64,000 bases of DNA from Litoreibacter roseus (GCF_009811795.1 NZ_BLJE01000007.1:1-64000), one strand, 5' to 3'; positions 17,037-25,956 are shown, counted from the first letter of the stretch. The notes: a model not told the origin generated them from the letters alone. Numbers and translations are program-made.

Positions 17037-17450
17037 CTAGTTCAGGGACCGGAGTTGGCCGTCGACCGTCGACTGATCGGCGCCCGTGCCAAAGATCGAA
17101 GCCACGCCCACGTTGAGGAAGGTCGGGATCGCGATCATGCAGGCCGCGGCGATCGACAGCATCAGGATGCGGCCCACCTCGACGGAATTGTCATTGCTCG
17201 TGCGCGAGCGCCGGATCATCGCCATCACAGCCATGATCCCGAAGGCGATGCCCAGCACGAAGGAGATCGTCCCGAGAATGTCGGCGAAGGGCCCAAGCTG
17301 ACTGGTCCGCATATCAGTGAAGATGTCACCGAAGGTCTGGGCCGAGGCCGTGCCGGGAAGCGAAAGAGCCAGTATCGCCGTTGCGGCTGCAAGGTCGGTT
17401 GGTTTGACCGCGCAAACGCGGCGGAGGTTCAGGATGCGGTGACACAACAT
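17037..17450 (-). CDS. DotP/IcmD/TraR-like small membrane protein
   Basis: 137-aa protein with an N-terminal signal-like helix ending near ASAQ (residue 38) and two transmembrane helices (about 57-80 and 95-115). This is the topology of IcmD/TraR. It lies between dotE and dotO, matching the traQ-traR-traU order. The ATG at 17450 has a good ribosome site (GAAAGGA). Sequence similarity is weak, as is usual for this family, so the call leans on topology and order. Confidence 0.75.
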   Translation of the reverse strand: MLCHRILNLRRVCAVKPTDLAAATAILALSLPGTASAQTFGDIFTDMRTSQLGPFADILGTISFVLGIAFGIMAVMAMIRRSRTSNDNSVEVGRILMLSIAAACMIAIPTFLNVGVASIFGTGADQSTVDGQLRSLN

Positions 17451-17463
17451 GGGGGATGTCCTT

Positions 17464-18015
17464 TCATGGTCCGAAGAAAAGGTTTTCGAAGAGCCCGACC
17501 GTGCGGGGGAGATCGACGGCCATCACGCCCGCGATCATGTGGATGAAGCCCTTGCCCATGAGGCCCTGGGCGGGCAGATCGGTGGATTTCACGCAGAGGA
17601 AGAGACCGCGCACGACGGCAAGTAAGCCGATGAACTGTGCGACGCGGACCAGTGCGATCAGGATCGCCTCTCCGGGAGCACCGGCCACGGGAGAGAGCAT
17701 CTCCGGCGCATAGGCCATGATCTCGCTGGCGGCACTCGCCGTTGTGTTCGCGGCTCCGAAGAGCGATGCGATCCATGCCGAGAGCGTGAGATCGAGCGAG
17801 ATGATTAACAACCCGAACCCGACATAGGCTCCCGCCTGCCAGAACCCGTGGCGACGGTGATGGGCGTGCATCCTCTCCTCGGCCGTGATCATGAAGAGGC
17901 GCACCCCCATAATCACCAGTACAATCCCCAGAACGAAACACAGCACAGCCACAAACGCCTGCGCAGGCGACAGGATCGCGACGACACGCTGAAAGAAGGC
18001 GGTCAGCTCGTCCAT
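17464..18015 (-). CDS. DotE/IcmC/TraQ-like membrane protein
   Basis: 183-aa polytopic inner-membrane protein with about four hydrophobic segments (near 20-42, 62-85, 115-140 and 150-175). Size and four-helix topology match IcmC/TraQ and the gene precedes the IcmD-like gene as in known systems. It probably forms part of the inner-membrane platform together with DotP. Start at 18015 follows the DotF-like stop by 15 bases. Confidence 0.75.
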   Translation of the reverse strand: MDELTAFFQRVVAILSPAQAFVAVLCFVLGIVLVIMGVRLFMITAEERMHAHHRRHGFWQAGAYVGFGLLIISLDLTLSAWIASLFGAANTTASAASEIMAYAPEMLSPVAGAPGEAILIALVRVAQFIGLLAVVRGLFLCVKSTDLPAQGLMGKGFIHMIAGVMAVDLPRTVGLFENLFFGP

Positions 18016-18030
18016 GTGTGGCGTCCCATA

Positions 18031-18549
18031 TCACTGCCCCTGCCCTTCGGAAGTGGTCACCGGGGTCACGACGACCCGTTGAGGCTGATCCGTCCCAACC
18101 GATATCGGGGTGACTTGGACGGGGAGGTTTTGCTGTGTGGCGGCGTACGCTCCGACACCTGCGGGTTCGTCCCGCAATTGAAGGCCGCCCGCGAGGAGTT
18201 GCTGGATCGCTGCCCCATATGTCGCGTCGAGGCGACGGCCCTCTTGCAGCTGGGCGATGATGCGGGGCAGCACCCCGTCACGACCTGACAGCGCCTCCAG
18301 TTCGGCACGGAGTGCGAGGTTGTCTTGGACAAGCGCATTCAGGTCTCGCTCAAGTGGTGCGATGTCAAAACGAACCGTTTCGACGGCTTCAACCGGTTCA
18401 CTGGTTTGCGCGCCACGGTCTCCCCAAGTCTGCCAAGCGATCGCCGATCCCGTCGCTGACATGACGAGAAACCCGAGGCCGACCATGGCAACGCCTGCGC
18501 CGGCAAGGCGGGATTGTCCCACACGTCTTGATCTATCGGCTTGTTGCAT
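18031..18549 (-). CDS. DotF/IcmG/TraP-position membrane protein
   Basis: 172-aa bitopic protein: basic N-terminus, one transmembrane helix (about residues 16-38), a coiled-coil region (about 60-115) and a Gln/Pro/Val-rich tail. This is the layout of IcmG/DotF and of TraP. It is the first gene of the leftward block, followed by DotE- and DotP-like genes, which is the expected order. No sequence-level motif confirms the family. Confidence 0.6.
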   Translation of the reverse strand: MQQADRSRRVGQSRLAGAGVAMVGLGFLVMSATGSAIAWQTWGDRGAQTSEPVEAVETVRFDIAPLERDLNALVQDNLALRAELEALSGRDGVLPRIIAQLQEGRRLDATYGAAIQQLLAGGLQLRDEPAGVGAYAATQQNLPVQVTPISVGTDQPQRVVVTPVTTSEGQGQ

Positions 18550-18630
18550 TCTGCACCCCCTGGATGGCGGCCCATTGAAACTTGAGGATCACCGCCATCG
18601 ATAACCGGACTCACACTGGATCGACTTGTC

Positions 18631-18668
18631 TTATATCTTTATATATAACGATATAAGTAACGATGTAA
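18631..18668. promoter_or_regulatory. Operator-like repeat cluster between divergent type IVB operons
   Basis: Three copies of an 11-bp element lie in the AT-rich region between the leftward and rightward secretion blocks: TAACGATATAA (18646-18656), TAACGATGTAA (18658-18668, direct, 12-bp step) and the inverted TTATATCTTTA (18631-18641, one mismatch). The 170-bp region separates start codons at 18549 and 18720. This is a good candidate for the site through which an unknown regulator controls both blocks. Confidence 0.55.
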
Positions 18669-18719
18669 ACCGGATGTTAGGGAATTGAAACGCCCGCCGT
18701 TCCCAAAGGAGAAAACCTG

Positions 18720-19814
18720 ATGCAAACCCCACAAAATTGGATGAATCGTCGCCCCGGCGAACATGGAACACGGCGTTTGATCGTCTTGGGAATCACCGCA
18801 ACGTTCTTTGGCGGGTCCGCTCTTGCACAAGAGTCGACATGGAAAGAGAACTTCTCCGCCTGTGCGGGGAATTCTCCCTTTATTGAAGGTTTGCTCGCAT
18901 CTTCTGCGCAGGATCACCGGCCGTTGATGCGCATCGCTCAGATGCAGGCTTGGGCGATCACGGGTGAGGACGGAAAGCCGACCGTCGCTCTGACGACGGA
19001 TGATGGTCTGACGATCATCGGCAGGATCGTCGGGCCGCAAGGAGAGGACATCTCCGGCGCCTTGCTCGGCTTGGCGCCCACTGTTGGCGGACCTGAAGTC
19101 ACAGACGTCGAACGCGCCTTTCCGCTATTGGGCAACGAAAGCACGCAAGTGACACCCGCACCGCAAACAGAACTGTCAACCGCAGACGCGCTATCGTCTG
19201 TCCTGAGCAATCTGCCTGCGTCGCGTCCACCAGCCGCCCAACCGGTCGAGGCACCCGGAACGCTGCCAGCAAACGAGCTGGTCAGCGCACCGATCACGGC
19301 ATCGGCCGACCCGACGCCTGAGGTCCAGGCCGGAATGAACGCCATCTTCGACCAAGCCACAAACGAGCGGATCTGGTTTTCTGCGGCAGAAGCTAAGCCG
19401 GGCGCGCCGGTCGTTTACATGCTCGCAGACCCCGAATGCCCGCATTGCCAATGGACCATCGATCAGATGCACGCCCAGATCGGCGCGGGCGACATCGACC
19501 TGCGTATCATTTTCGCGCCGATCACTGGTGTGGAAGGGTTCAACACCAGTCTTTCGATCCTGCATGCGGACAACGTGGCCGAAGCCTTCATGTCTCACAT
19601 GACATCCAAAACCCGTGGTACGGCCGCCGTCGTCCAGATGGACACGCAAACTGCTGACCGCGCGGTCGTGCAAGGCATCGTCGACAACATCAACTGGATG
19701 CGGGCCAACAGGATGCCAGGCGTCCCCTTCTTTCTCTTCATGACGGAGGACGGAGCCCGTTTTGCCTTCTCCGAGCTGCCTTCCGACATCCTGACGATCG
19801 CAAAGGCGCTTTGA
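18720..19814 (+). CDS. DsbC/TrbB-like periplasmic thiol-disulphide isomerase
   Basis: 364-aa exported protein. A signal peptide (about residues 18-38) is followed by a unique N-terminal half with a Pro/Thr-rich linker (about 140-200). A thioredoxin-fold domain (about 215-364) carries the redox motif CPHC within DPECPHCQW and a cis-Pro loop (MPGVPFF). IncI plasmids carry a DsbC-like TrbB that supports pilus/channel assembly; the same job here, on cysteine-containing exported proteins of the leftward block, is a reasonable inference. Ribosome site AAGGAG lies 9 bases before the ATG. Its stop overlaps the dotI start. Confidence 0.85.
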   Translation: MQTPQNWMNRRPGEHGTRRLIVLGITATFFGGSALAQESTWKENFSACAGNSPFIEGLLASSAQDHRPLMRIAQMQAWAITGEDGKPTVALTTDDGLTIIGRIVGPQGEDISGALLGLAPTVGGPEVTDVERAFPLLGNESTQVTPAPQTELSTADALSSVLSNLPASRPPAAQPVEAPGTLPANELVSAPITASADPTPEVQAGMNAIFDQATNERIWFSAAEAKPGAPVVYMLADPECPHCQWTIDQMHAQIGAGDIDLRIIFAPITGVEGFNTSLSILHADNVAEAFMSHMTSKTRGTAAVVQMDTQTADRAVVQGIVDNINWMRANRMPGVPFFLFMTEDGARFAFSELPSDILTIAKAL

Positions 19815-20461
19815 TGGGCGGCGACAGCGAACACCTTGCCCGGACCGAAGCCATCCTGCGGAACGCCCGCACGTTCGAGGCGGCCTATAAGGTCATGGCC
19901 AAAATCGCGGTGGCGCTCGGAATATCGACCTTGGCTCTGGCGGCCTCGACAGCCTACCTCGCCATGTCGCGTCCCGAACCACGCTATTTTGCCACCAGCA
20001 CGGATGGGCAGATCCTCCCGCTCGTCCCATTGGACCGACCCCACCAGACTGCAGCGGAGGTGAGCAACTTCGCCGTGCGCGCCGTTACGACCTCCCTGAC
20101 TTACGACTTCGCCAACTACCGGTCGGACTTCAACAACGCGCTGCAGTTCTTCACCAAACCGGCCGGCTGGAATCAATTCGTCGATGCGGTGCAGGAATCG
20201 CAGATGCTGGACTTGGTGCAGCGGCGACGCCTGAACACGACCGCTGTCGCCAACAACGCGGTGATCGTGCGCGAAGGGGTCAACAGTCGCGGCGTCTATG
20301 AATGGATCGTCCAGATCCCGCTGCGCGTCACCTATCAGTCCGCATCGGAGGTGACCGGCCAAAACTTCCTGATCACCGTCAACATCGAACGCCTGCAAAC
20401 CTACGAGTCCCCCTATGCCATGGCGATCTCCCGGTTCATCGCAGCCCCCGGAGGAGCCTAA
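19814..20461 (+). CDS. dotI: DotI/IcmL/TraM inner-membrane protein
   Basis: 215-aa bitopic protein: short cytoplasmic N-terminus, one helix (about residues 35-56), then a periplasmic domain with the VirB8-like fold expected of DotI. The typical segments RYFATSTDGQI and a C-terminal YESPYAMAISRF are present. The ATG at 19814 shares one base with the upstream stop (TGATG), so it is preferred over TTG at 19811. It is followed by dotH and dotG in the canonical traM-traN-traO order. Confidence 0.9.
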   Translation: MGGDSEHLARTEAILRNARTFEAAYKVMAKIAVALGISTLALAASTAYLAMSRPEPRYFATSTDGQILPLVPLDRPHQTAAEVSNFAVRAVTTSLTYDFANYRSDFNNALQFFTKPAGWNQFVDAVQESQMLDLVQRRRLNTTAVANNAVIVREGVNSRGVYEWIVQIPLRVTYQSASEVTGQNFLITVNIERLQTYESPYAMAISRFIAAPGGA

Positions 20462-21660
20462 TGCCGCGTAACATATTCAAAACAAACACGAACAGTCGGC
20501 AAGTCGCGTTCATCGCGTTGCTGCTCACGACAACGCCCGTTTCAGCGCAACAGATCCTTCTCGATGAGAATGGGGATGAGACCGTGCCACCCAGCACAGC
20601 GGTTCAAACCCCCCTGCCCGCGCCCAGCGTCCGTCCGACCGCGACACTGCCAGAGCAGAACACAGACACCACCGTGGTCACGATCGAGAACGGTCAGCCC
20701 ACTACGACGCCCCCTGCCCTGCCGATCGGCCAGGAACCGGTCTCACAGAACGAGCAAAACCAGCGCGTCCAACCTCAACCTCTCCAGGACCGCACGCCAG
20801 TCGGCCAGTTTCCCATCATCGGCGCGACCGAGTTGTTGCAAAGTCTCGATGAGCTGGATCGTCCCCTAATGCCAGAAGAGATCACGGCCTATGGCGCGGC
20901 CCTGCAAAGTCAGTTCCCGATGACGCCAGAGATGATCCTCGATTATCGCCGGAGGCTCGATGAAAGCCAGAAAGCCGCAGCCACACCACCCTCTGGACGC
21001 TTTCCAAACGCGATCACGGATGCCGTCCATCTCAGCCTCGGGCCAAGCCAAGCACCCGAAGTTCTTTTGACCGGTCCCGATACAGCAAGCGTGATGGCGT
21101 TCTATGACCGGACGGGCCGAGCCTGGCCCATCGCATCCTATGTCATCGGCAGACCGTCCAGCTTCCAGGTCTATGCGATGCAGGAAGGATCAAACCAACT
21201 GGCGGTCACACCGCTTGTGCCGCACGGGTTCACCAACATCATCGTCTCTTTAGTGGGCGAGAGCCGTCCGCTCGTCTTTGACGTCCGCACGAACTCGCTC
21301 AACACGCATTACCGGCGGGACTTCACCGTCGACGGGCTCGGCCCGAATGCGGAACGCGCCTCCCCTACCCCGTCAGCACGCGAGCCGCAGGTGCGCGCTG
21401 CCAATGACGTCATGATGGCGTTTGCGACGGGAACGGACATCCCAGGCAACGCAGAGCGTCTCTCGACCGACAATCTGGCCGTGCGTGCATGGCGCTACGA
21501 CGGCGCTTTGTATCTGCAGTCCCGAGAGACCGTGATCTCCCCACCCGCCTCGCAAATTTTGACGGCAGCCGGACAAGTCAACGCCTACAGGATCAGGCCC
21601 ACCGCAATCGCCCTTCTCTCGGTGAACGGTGTCGTCACCAAAGTGAGGATTTCCCAATGA
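20461..21660 (+). CDS. dotH: DotH/IcmK/TraN outer-membrane core protein
   Basis: 399-aa exported protein: signal peptide about residues 1-31 (VSAQ), Pro/Thr-rich spacer to about 125, then a conserved C-terminal domain with WPIASY and the (Leu/Val)-Val-Pro-His-Gly-Phe-Thr-Asn-Ile-Ile-Val segment characteristic of the DotH/TraN VirB9-like core. It forms the outer-membrane ring with DotC/DotD and DotG. The start codon overlaps the dotI stop (TAATG), and the 53 in-frame residues upstream are a shadow of dotI. Confidence 0.92.
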   Translation: MPRNIFKTNTNSRQVAFIALLLTTTPVSAQQILLDENGDETVPPSTAVQTPLPAPSVRPTATLPEQNTDTTVVTIENGQPTTTPPALPIGQEPVSQNEQNQRVQPQPLQDRTPVGQFPIIGATELLQSLDELDRPLMPEEITAYGAALQSQFPMTPEMILDYRRRLDESQKAAATPPSGRFPNAITDAVHLSLGPSQAPEVLLTGPDTASVMAFYDRTGRAWPIASYVIGRPSSFQVYAMQEGSNQLAVTPLVPHGFTNIIVSLVGESRPLVFDVRTNSLNTHYRRDFTVDGLGPNAERASPTPSAREPQVRAANDVMMAFATGTDIPGNAERLSTDNLAVRAWRYDGALYLQSRETVISPPASQILTAAGQVNAYRIRPTAIALLSVNGVVTKVRISQ

Positions 21661-22928
21661 GCAAAACCGATGAACCAAAAGCAGAGAGCGAAGATCAGGA
21701 AGCACCCAAGGCGCAAAGTACGCGACGCATCGAACGGCCTCGGAGCCGCGGTTTGCTCTCGTTCCGCAATGTCGCGCTGCTGAGCGTTCTCGCCGTCGGC
21801 GGTGCTGTGGGGTTTGAGCTCTGGCGCAATCCAGACCTGATCGGCGACAGCCGAATCAGCGGTCCGCCAAACGTCAATACAACACCCGCTGGAGATCAGC
21901 TACGAACGTCGGAACGCTATGAGGACAATCTCAGAAGACAGAACGAGCAAGGTGCTGAGGAGGCTGCCGATGACGGTGGCTCGTTCATTGCAACGCCCGA
22001 TGAACCGCTGCGACAGATCGATGAACCGGTCGTCACCGCTCCGGCGAACACGAACCGGCCCCTTCCACCGGCCAACCCACGCACGCAACCCGCGCAAGAG
22101 CCACAAACGATCGTCATCGAACGGCCGACCGAACCCGTCCGGCAGCAACCCACAGCCCCTGCCCCGGAGGCTGCGCCGAACTATGACCACATCAATCAGC
22201 TGGCTCAGTTGATGGCGTCGCAAAAACAGGGGCTTCTGCAATCGTGGCAGGTGCAGCCGTCTGGCGTGACCGTTGTGGTCGAGCAGGATCTTCTGCCACA
22301 ACCCACTTCGACGTCCACGACTGACGACCTAGCAACGCAAATCGGCCAAGATGCACGTGCGCGAGAGTCAGCAGGAGAGATCGTTGCTCGCGCGGGGGAT
22401 GTCGTATTGGCCTCCACGATCATCACGAACGATAGCGACACACCGGGGCCGGTCGTCGCCGAGATCCGGCGCGGGCCACTCACGGGGACACGTCTCGTTG
22501 GTGGCTTCCAACCCAACCAGAACAACACCTATCTCGTCGTGCAGTTCGGTACGGCCGTGCTTCCGGACGGGACAGAGATCCCCGTTTCGGCCTATGCGGT
22601 GGATGCGCGTCAGAAATCGCTTGCGGTGCGCTCAGACATGGATCGCCGTCTGATCCAGCGATATGCGCCGAGGGTGGCAGCTGCGTTCGTATCCGGGCTG
22701 GGAGACGCGCTGTCTGATACAGGCAGCACGGTCGTCGATCTCGGCGGCGGTGTCGGCATCTCACGCCCGCAAGCCACTTTCGAGCAAGGCGTCTATCAAG
22801 GGCTTGCTGAAGTCGGAAACGATCTGGCGGGCGAGTTCGTGCGTTCCGCGCCGCAAGGCCCGCTCATCAGCCTGAGATCGCGCCAGATCATCGGTGTGCT
22901 GTTCACATCAAATGTCACACGGCCCTGA
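21657..22928 (+). CDS. dotG: DotG/IcmE/TraO channel protein
   Basis: 423-aa inner-membrane-anchored protein with a VirB10-like C-terminal domain. One helix at about residues 36-52 follows a basic cytoplasmic N-terminus; a Pro/Gln-rich linker (about 110-170) precedes the conserved domain with GDVVLAS, GPVVAEI and the ARQKSLAVRSDMDRRLIQRY region. Length matches TraO (about 430 aa); the long repeat region of Legionella DotG is absent, as in conjugative members. Overlaps dotH by ATGA. Confidence 0.92.
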   Translation: MSKTDEPKAESEDQEAPKAQSTRRIERPRSRGLLSFRNVALLSVLAVGGAVGFELWRNPDLIGDSRISGPPNVNTTPAGDQLRTSERYEDNLRRQNEQGAEEAADDGGSFIATPDEPLRQIDEPVVTAPANTNRPLPPANPRTQPAQEPQTIVIERPTEPVRQQPTAPAPEAAPNYDHINQLAQLMASQKQGLLQSWQVQPSGVTVVVEQDLLPQPTSTSTTDDLATQIGQDARARESAGEIVARAGDVVLASTIITNDSDTPGPVVAEIRRGPLTGTRLVGGFQPNQNNTYLVVQFGTAVLPDGTEIPVSAYAVDARQKSLAVRSDMDRRLIQRYAPRVAAAFVSGLGDALSDTGSTVVDLGGGVGISRPQATFEQGVYQGLAEVGNDLAGEFVRSAPQGPLISLRSRQIIGVLFTSNVTRP

Positions 22929-22934
22929 CCGCGC

Positions 22935-23237
22935 ATGCCAGACGAGCGCTACAACATCTACCGATCCACGATCCATTGGCGCTACGCCATGGCGAGGCCG
23001 CTCCTCGCCTTCTTCGATGCGCGCTTGATCTTCTTCATCGCGCTCTTCGCGTTCCATATTCGGTGGTGGACGTTCTTGACACTGGTCATCGCGCTGACGG
23101 TGTTTGGTGTAGCGGGCCAGTTGAACTACTCGTTGGCGAGTTTGGTCAGGCTCGTGAAGTCCAGGCTGACGGGCCGTCGGAGATCGGCTGTGCCGTATAC
23201 GAGGTTGAGGCCTATGGTGGAGTATGGCCTTCGGTGA
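22935..23237 (+). CDS. icmT: IcmT/TraK-like small membrane protein
   Basis: 100-aa protein. The N-terminal Trp-Arg-Tyr...Arg-Pro segment, then DAR, a hydrophobic stretch and HIRWWTF match the small IcmT/TraK family (about 86-95 aa), which influences pore formation by the secretion complex. One or two helices (about 30-65). It starts 6 bases after dotG and is the last gene of the rightward block. The basic C-terminus is slightly extended. Confidence 0.85.
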   Translation: MPDERYNIYRSTIHWRYAMARPLLAFFDARLIFFIALFAFHIRWWTFLTLVIALTVFGVAGQLNYSLASLVRLVKSRLTGRRRSAVPYTRLRPMVEYGLR

Positions 23238-23503
23238 ACTCGGGGTTCTGAAATTGGAAGGCCAACAAAAGATGACGGAACCAGAAGTGGCGCCGAATCG
23301 AAATGACTGAGTCGGAATTATTGATCCAAATCCAGCAACTTCGCTCTGAGGCGATTGGTTAGACCAGGCCCATTCGCGGGGGGAAACGCTCACGAGCAAT
23401 CACGCAAGTCAGGTAATGCCGTCGGGAAACGAGACGCTCCGACGTTCCTTGCGAAAATCGTGACCGCGATTAAGCTATTAATTAATATACGTAATTCCTA
23501 ACT

Positions 23504-23519
23504 TTTGACTGCAGTCAAC
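23504..23519. other. parS: parS-like centromere site 1
   Basis: TTGACTGCAGTCAA (23505-23518) is a perfect 14-bp palindrome. With one more base each side it fits the repABC parS consensus GTT-N4-GC-N4-AAC except for the first base. The same 14-mer recurs between repA and repB, as expected for sites bound by RepB. Experimental binding is not shown. Confidence 0.75.
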
Positions 23520-23640
23520 ACCGATAGTCCCTCTTTATCTTTGCTTTGTGTGAGGTGGCGATAGCAACACAATATCTAGATGATAGACGGCACGGGTGGG
23601 GTGTCTAAAACGTCTTGCGGGAAGGGAAAATCTAGCCATA

Positions 23641-23679
23641 ATGGCGACAAAATAATCAATGTCGCAAAATTAGCGCCAT
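23641..23679 (+). promoter_or_regulatory. Nested inverted repeats in the repA leader
   Basis: ATGGCG (23641) pairs with CGCCAT (23674-23679), and GCGACA (23644) pairs with TGTCGC (23660-23665). The two stems share GCG, so as RNA they would be mutually exclusive. The element ends 15 bases before the repA start. It could be a RepA operator on DNA or a leader-RNA switch. Seen directly; function inferred. Confidence 0.4.
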
Positions 23680-23694
23680 TTTGGATGAGAGCAG

Positions 23695-24891
23695 ATGGAT
23701 CAAGATAGGCCGTTTCCGGCTTTTGAGTTCGACAATAAAATTCTTGCACAGGGCGCTGAGATTTCACGTCGCTTGGATATGCTGCGGCAGCAACAGTTTC
23801 CGCCTGATGCCCGCAAGCAACTGCGAAGCTTTTCTATGCAAGAGGTAGCACGCTTCCTGGGAGTTAGTCCAAACAATCTCAAACGCCTCAGTTTAGAGGA
23901 CAAGGGCCCTACCCCGGAGGTTAAGAGCGGGGGTCGGAGATACTATACCGCTGAACAAATTCTTGAGTTGCGCCAGTATCTCGACAAAACCGGCAAACGG
24001 GTCACAAAAAACTACGTGCCGCGTCGCCGCGAAGGCGAGAAACTGCAAGTAATCGGCGTTGTGAATTTCAAAGGCGGTAGCGGTAAGACAACTACTGCCG
24101 TTCATTTGGCTCAGCAGCTCGCCTTATCAGGACATCGCGTTCTGGCGCTCGATCTTGACCCGCAAGCGTCTCTTTCTGCGCTCTTTGGGTTTCAGCCAGA
24201 GCTCGATAACAACAGGTCTGTATACGACGCATTGAGGTACGACGACGATCGTTGCTCGATTGCTGAGCTCATCAGCCCGACCAACTTCCCCGATCTAGAT
24301 ATTGTTCCCGCAAACCTAGAGCTGTCAGAATACGAATTTGAGACACCACTGGCCGCCCAGTCGTCGCGCGAAGGGAAACTGTTCTTTACGCGACTTACAA
24401 GGGCTCTGGAGGAGGTCGACGAGAAATACGATGTCGTGGTTTTGGATTGTCCGCCACAGCTAGGGTATCTGACCTTAACAGCCGTCACCGCCGCTACATC
24501 AATTTTGATTACCGTACACCCGGAGATGCTCGACCTTATGTCAATGAGCCAGTTTCTTCTGACTCTTGGCAATTTTACCAAGTCGTTGATGAAGGCGGGC
24601 GCTCAAGTTGAGATGGATTGGCTAAGGTATTTGATTACCCGCTACGAGCCAACCGACATCCCGCAAAGTCAAATGCTGGGCTTCATGCAGTCGATGTTTG
24701 CTGAGGAGATCCTCACAAACCAGATGCTGAAGTCTACTGCCATCTCCGATGCAGGCCTTACGAAACAGTCTTTGTTCGAGGTTGAACGCGCAAATTTCAA
24801 CCGTGAAACATACGACAGAGCTCTTGAATCGATGTGGAGCGTAAATTCGGAGGTTCAAGAACTCATACATCGAGCTTGGGGGCGGAAATGA
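23695..24891 (+). CDS. repA: RepA partition ATPase of repABC
   Basis: 398-aa ParA-type ATPase. A MerR-like N-terminal helix-turn-helix region (about residues 45-85) is followed by the deviant Walker A KGGSGKTTT near residue 125, DLDPQAS near 150 and VVLDCPPQ near 250. It segregates the plasmid together with RepB and parS and normally represses the repABC operon. First gene of a repA-repB-repC operon, with a parS-like site just after its stop. Length agrees with family members. Confidence 0.95.
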   Translation: MDQDRPFPAFEFDNKILAQGAEISRRLDMLRQQQFPPDARKQLRSFSMQEVARFLGVSPNNLKRLSLEDKGPTPEVKSGGRRYYTAEQILELRQYLDKTGKRVTKNYVPRRREGEKLQVIGVVNFKGGSGKTTTAVHLAQQLALSGHRVLALDLDPQASLSALFGFQPELDNNRSVYDALRYDDDRCSIAELISPTNFPDLDIVPANLELSEYEFETPLAAQSSREGKLFFTRLTRALEEVDEKYDVVVLDCPPQLGYLTLTAVTAATSILITVHPEMLDLMSMSQFLLTLGNFTKSLMKAGAQVEMDWLRYLITRYEPTDIPQSQMLGFMQSMFAEEILTNQMLKSTAISDAGLTKQSLFEVERANFNRETYDRALESMWSVNSEVQELIHRAWGRK

Positions 24892-24895
24892 CTCA

Positions 24896-24911
24896 ATTGA
24901 CTGCAGTCAAA
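24896..24911. other. parS: parS-like centromere site 2
   Basis: A second perfect copy of TTGACTGCAGTCAA (24897-24910), located 5 bases past the repA stop in the repA-repB spacer. Two identical palindromes flanking repA support recognition by the same RepB protein. Confidence 0.75.
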
Positions 24912-24963
24912 AGCGTCAAAAAAAGACGGAAAAACAGTTCTCTAGAGAAGTTGGAGTTCTGCA

Positions 24964-25941
24964 ATGCCTAGAAAAAACCCGTTTGAAAGCGTCTTGGGCG
25001 ATGCTCCTGCCCCATCCTCGAAACCAGTTCCCGAATTCGCGGCGCGTGGAGCTTCGAAGTCGATCACGAGCACACTCGATGACCTGGCAGATAAAGCTGA
25101 TAAGCTTCTGGAAGGTGAGACGATCGTAGAGATTGATCCTGCGTTGATTGACCCATCGTTCATCAGGGATCGGCTGGATCACGACACCGAAGAGTTTGAG
25201 GCGTTGAAGAGTGCCATCGAGCAAGAGGGCCAATCTTCGCCGATATTGGTTCGACCGCATCCATCAAACGACAAGCGTTATATGGTTGTCTTTGGAGCAA
25301 GGCGTAGACGAGCGGCAGAAGAGCTTGGGATCAAAGTACGCGCAGTCGTCAAAGATCTTACTGACCGGGATCATGCCGTAGCTCAGGGGCAGGAGAATGC
25401 CGCTCGGGCCAATCTCTCATTCATAGAAAAAGCACTGATGGCGTCAGAGTTGGCCAAGCAAAACTACGATCAAGACAATGCGACAGTGTTGTCTGCGCTC
25501 GCGATCGACAAGGCCACATTGTCGAAGATGCTTGCTGTTGCAGGGATAGACGAAAGAGTTCTCAATCAGCTGGGGTCCGCAAGAGCAACTGGACGTGATC
25601 GATGGTATGAACTCAAGGGGCTTCTAGATCGACCTGCCAATACAAAAAAGGCGCTAGAAACCGTCAAGACCGATGCCTTCTTGAAGTTGGAAGGAGATCG
25701 GCGGTTCGACCATCTGCTTACACTTCTCAAGAAAAGTAACCTTCCGCGAAAGGGTGCAGTTGCGAAGGCGCAGGCCTGGATCCCACAGGACAGGCGTGTC
25801 GAGGTTCAAAGTTCCAAGCGTGGGAAAAATTATACAATTGCCGTGAAAGCCAAAGACCATAGCGGCATCGAGTTTGGAGAATTCGTCTCCAAACGCCTTG
25901 AGGAACTATACGAGCAGTTCAAGGCGGAAACGAAACCATGA
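24964..25941 (+). CDS. repB: RepB (ParB-like) partition protein
   Basis: 325-aa DNA-binding partition protein. An N-terminal basic RepA-interaction region opens the protein. A ParB/Srx-like domain follows (about residues 55-150) with SPILVRPHP, FGARRRRAAEELG and DRDHAVAQGQENAARANLSFIEKA. A helix-turn-helix core then reads LSALAIDKATLSKML. A GGAG ribosome site lies 8 bases upstream. It binds the palindromic parS-like sites flanking repA. Confidence 0.95.
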   Translation: MPRKNPFESVLGDAPAPSSKPVPEFAARGASKSITSTLDDLADKADKLLEGETIVEIDPALIDPSFIRDRLDHDTEEFEALKSAIEQEGQSSPILVRPHPSNDKRYMVVFGARRRRAAEELGIKVRAVVKDLTDRDHAVAQGQENAARANLSFIEKALMASELAKQNYDQDNATVLSALAIDKATLSKMLAVAGIDERVLNQLGSARATGRDRWYELKGLLDRPANTKKALETVKTDAFLKLEGDRRFDHLLTLLKKSNLPRKGAVAKAQAWIPQDRRVEVQSSKRGKNYTIAVKAKDHSGIEFGEFVSKRLEELYEQFKAETKP

Positions 25942-25956
25942 GGAGATGATACAGGC

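Larger units (their letters stand above)
23238..23694. other. Intergenic region upstream of repA
   Basis: 457 bases with no convincing gene. It is strongly AT-rich near 23470-23500 and contains a parS-like palindrome (23504-23519) and paired inverted repeats just before repA (23641-23679). It presumably carries the repABC promoter and partition/incompatibility functions. Confidence 0.6.

Noticed and set aside
23505-24910. Direct repeats of an insertion sequence flanking repA
   Set aside because: The identical 14-mers are parS-like palindromes matching the repABC consensus; no transposase or longer identity exists.
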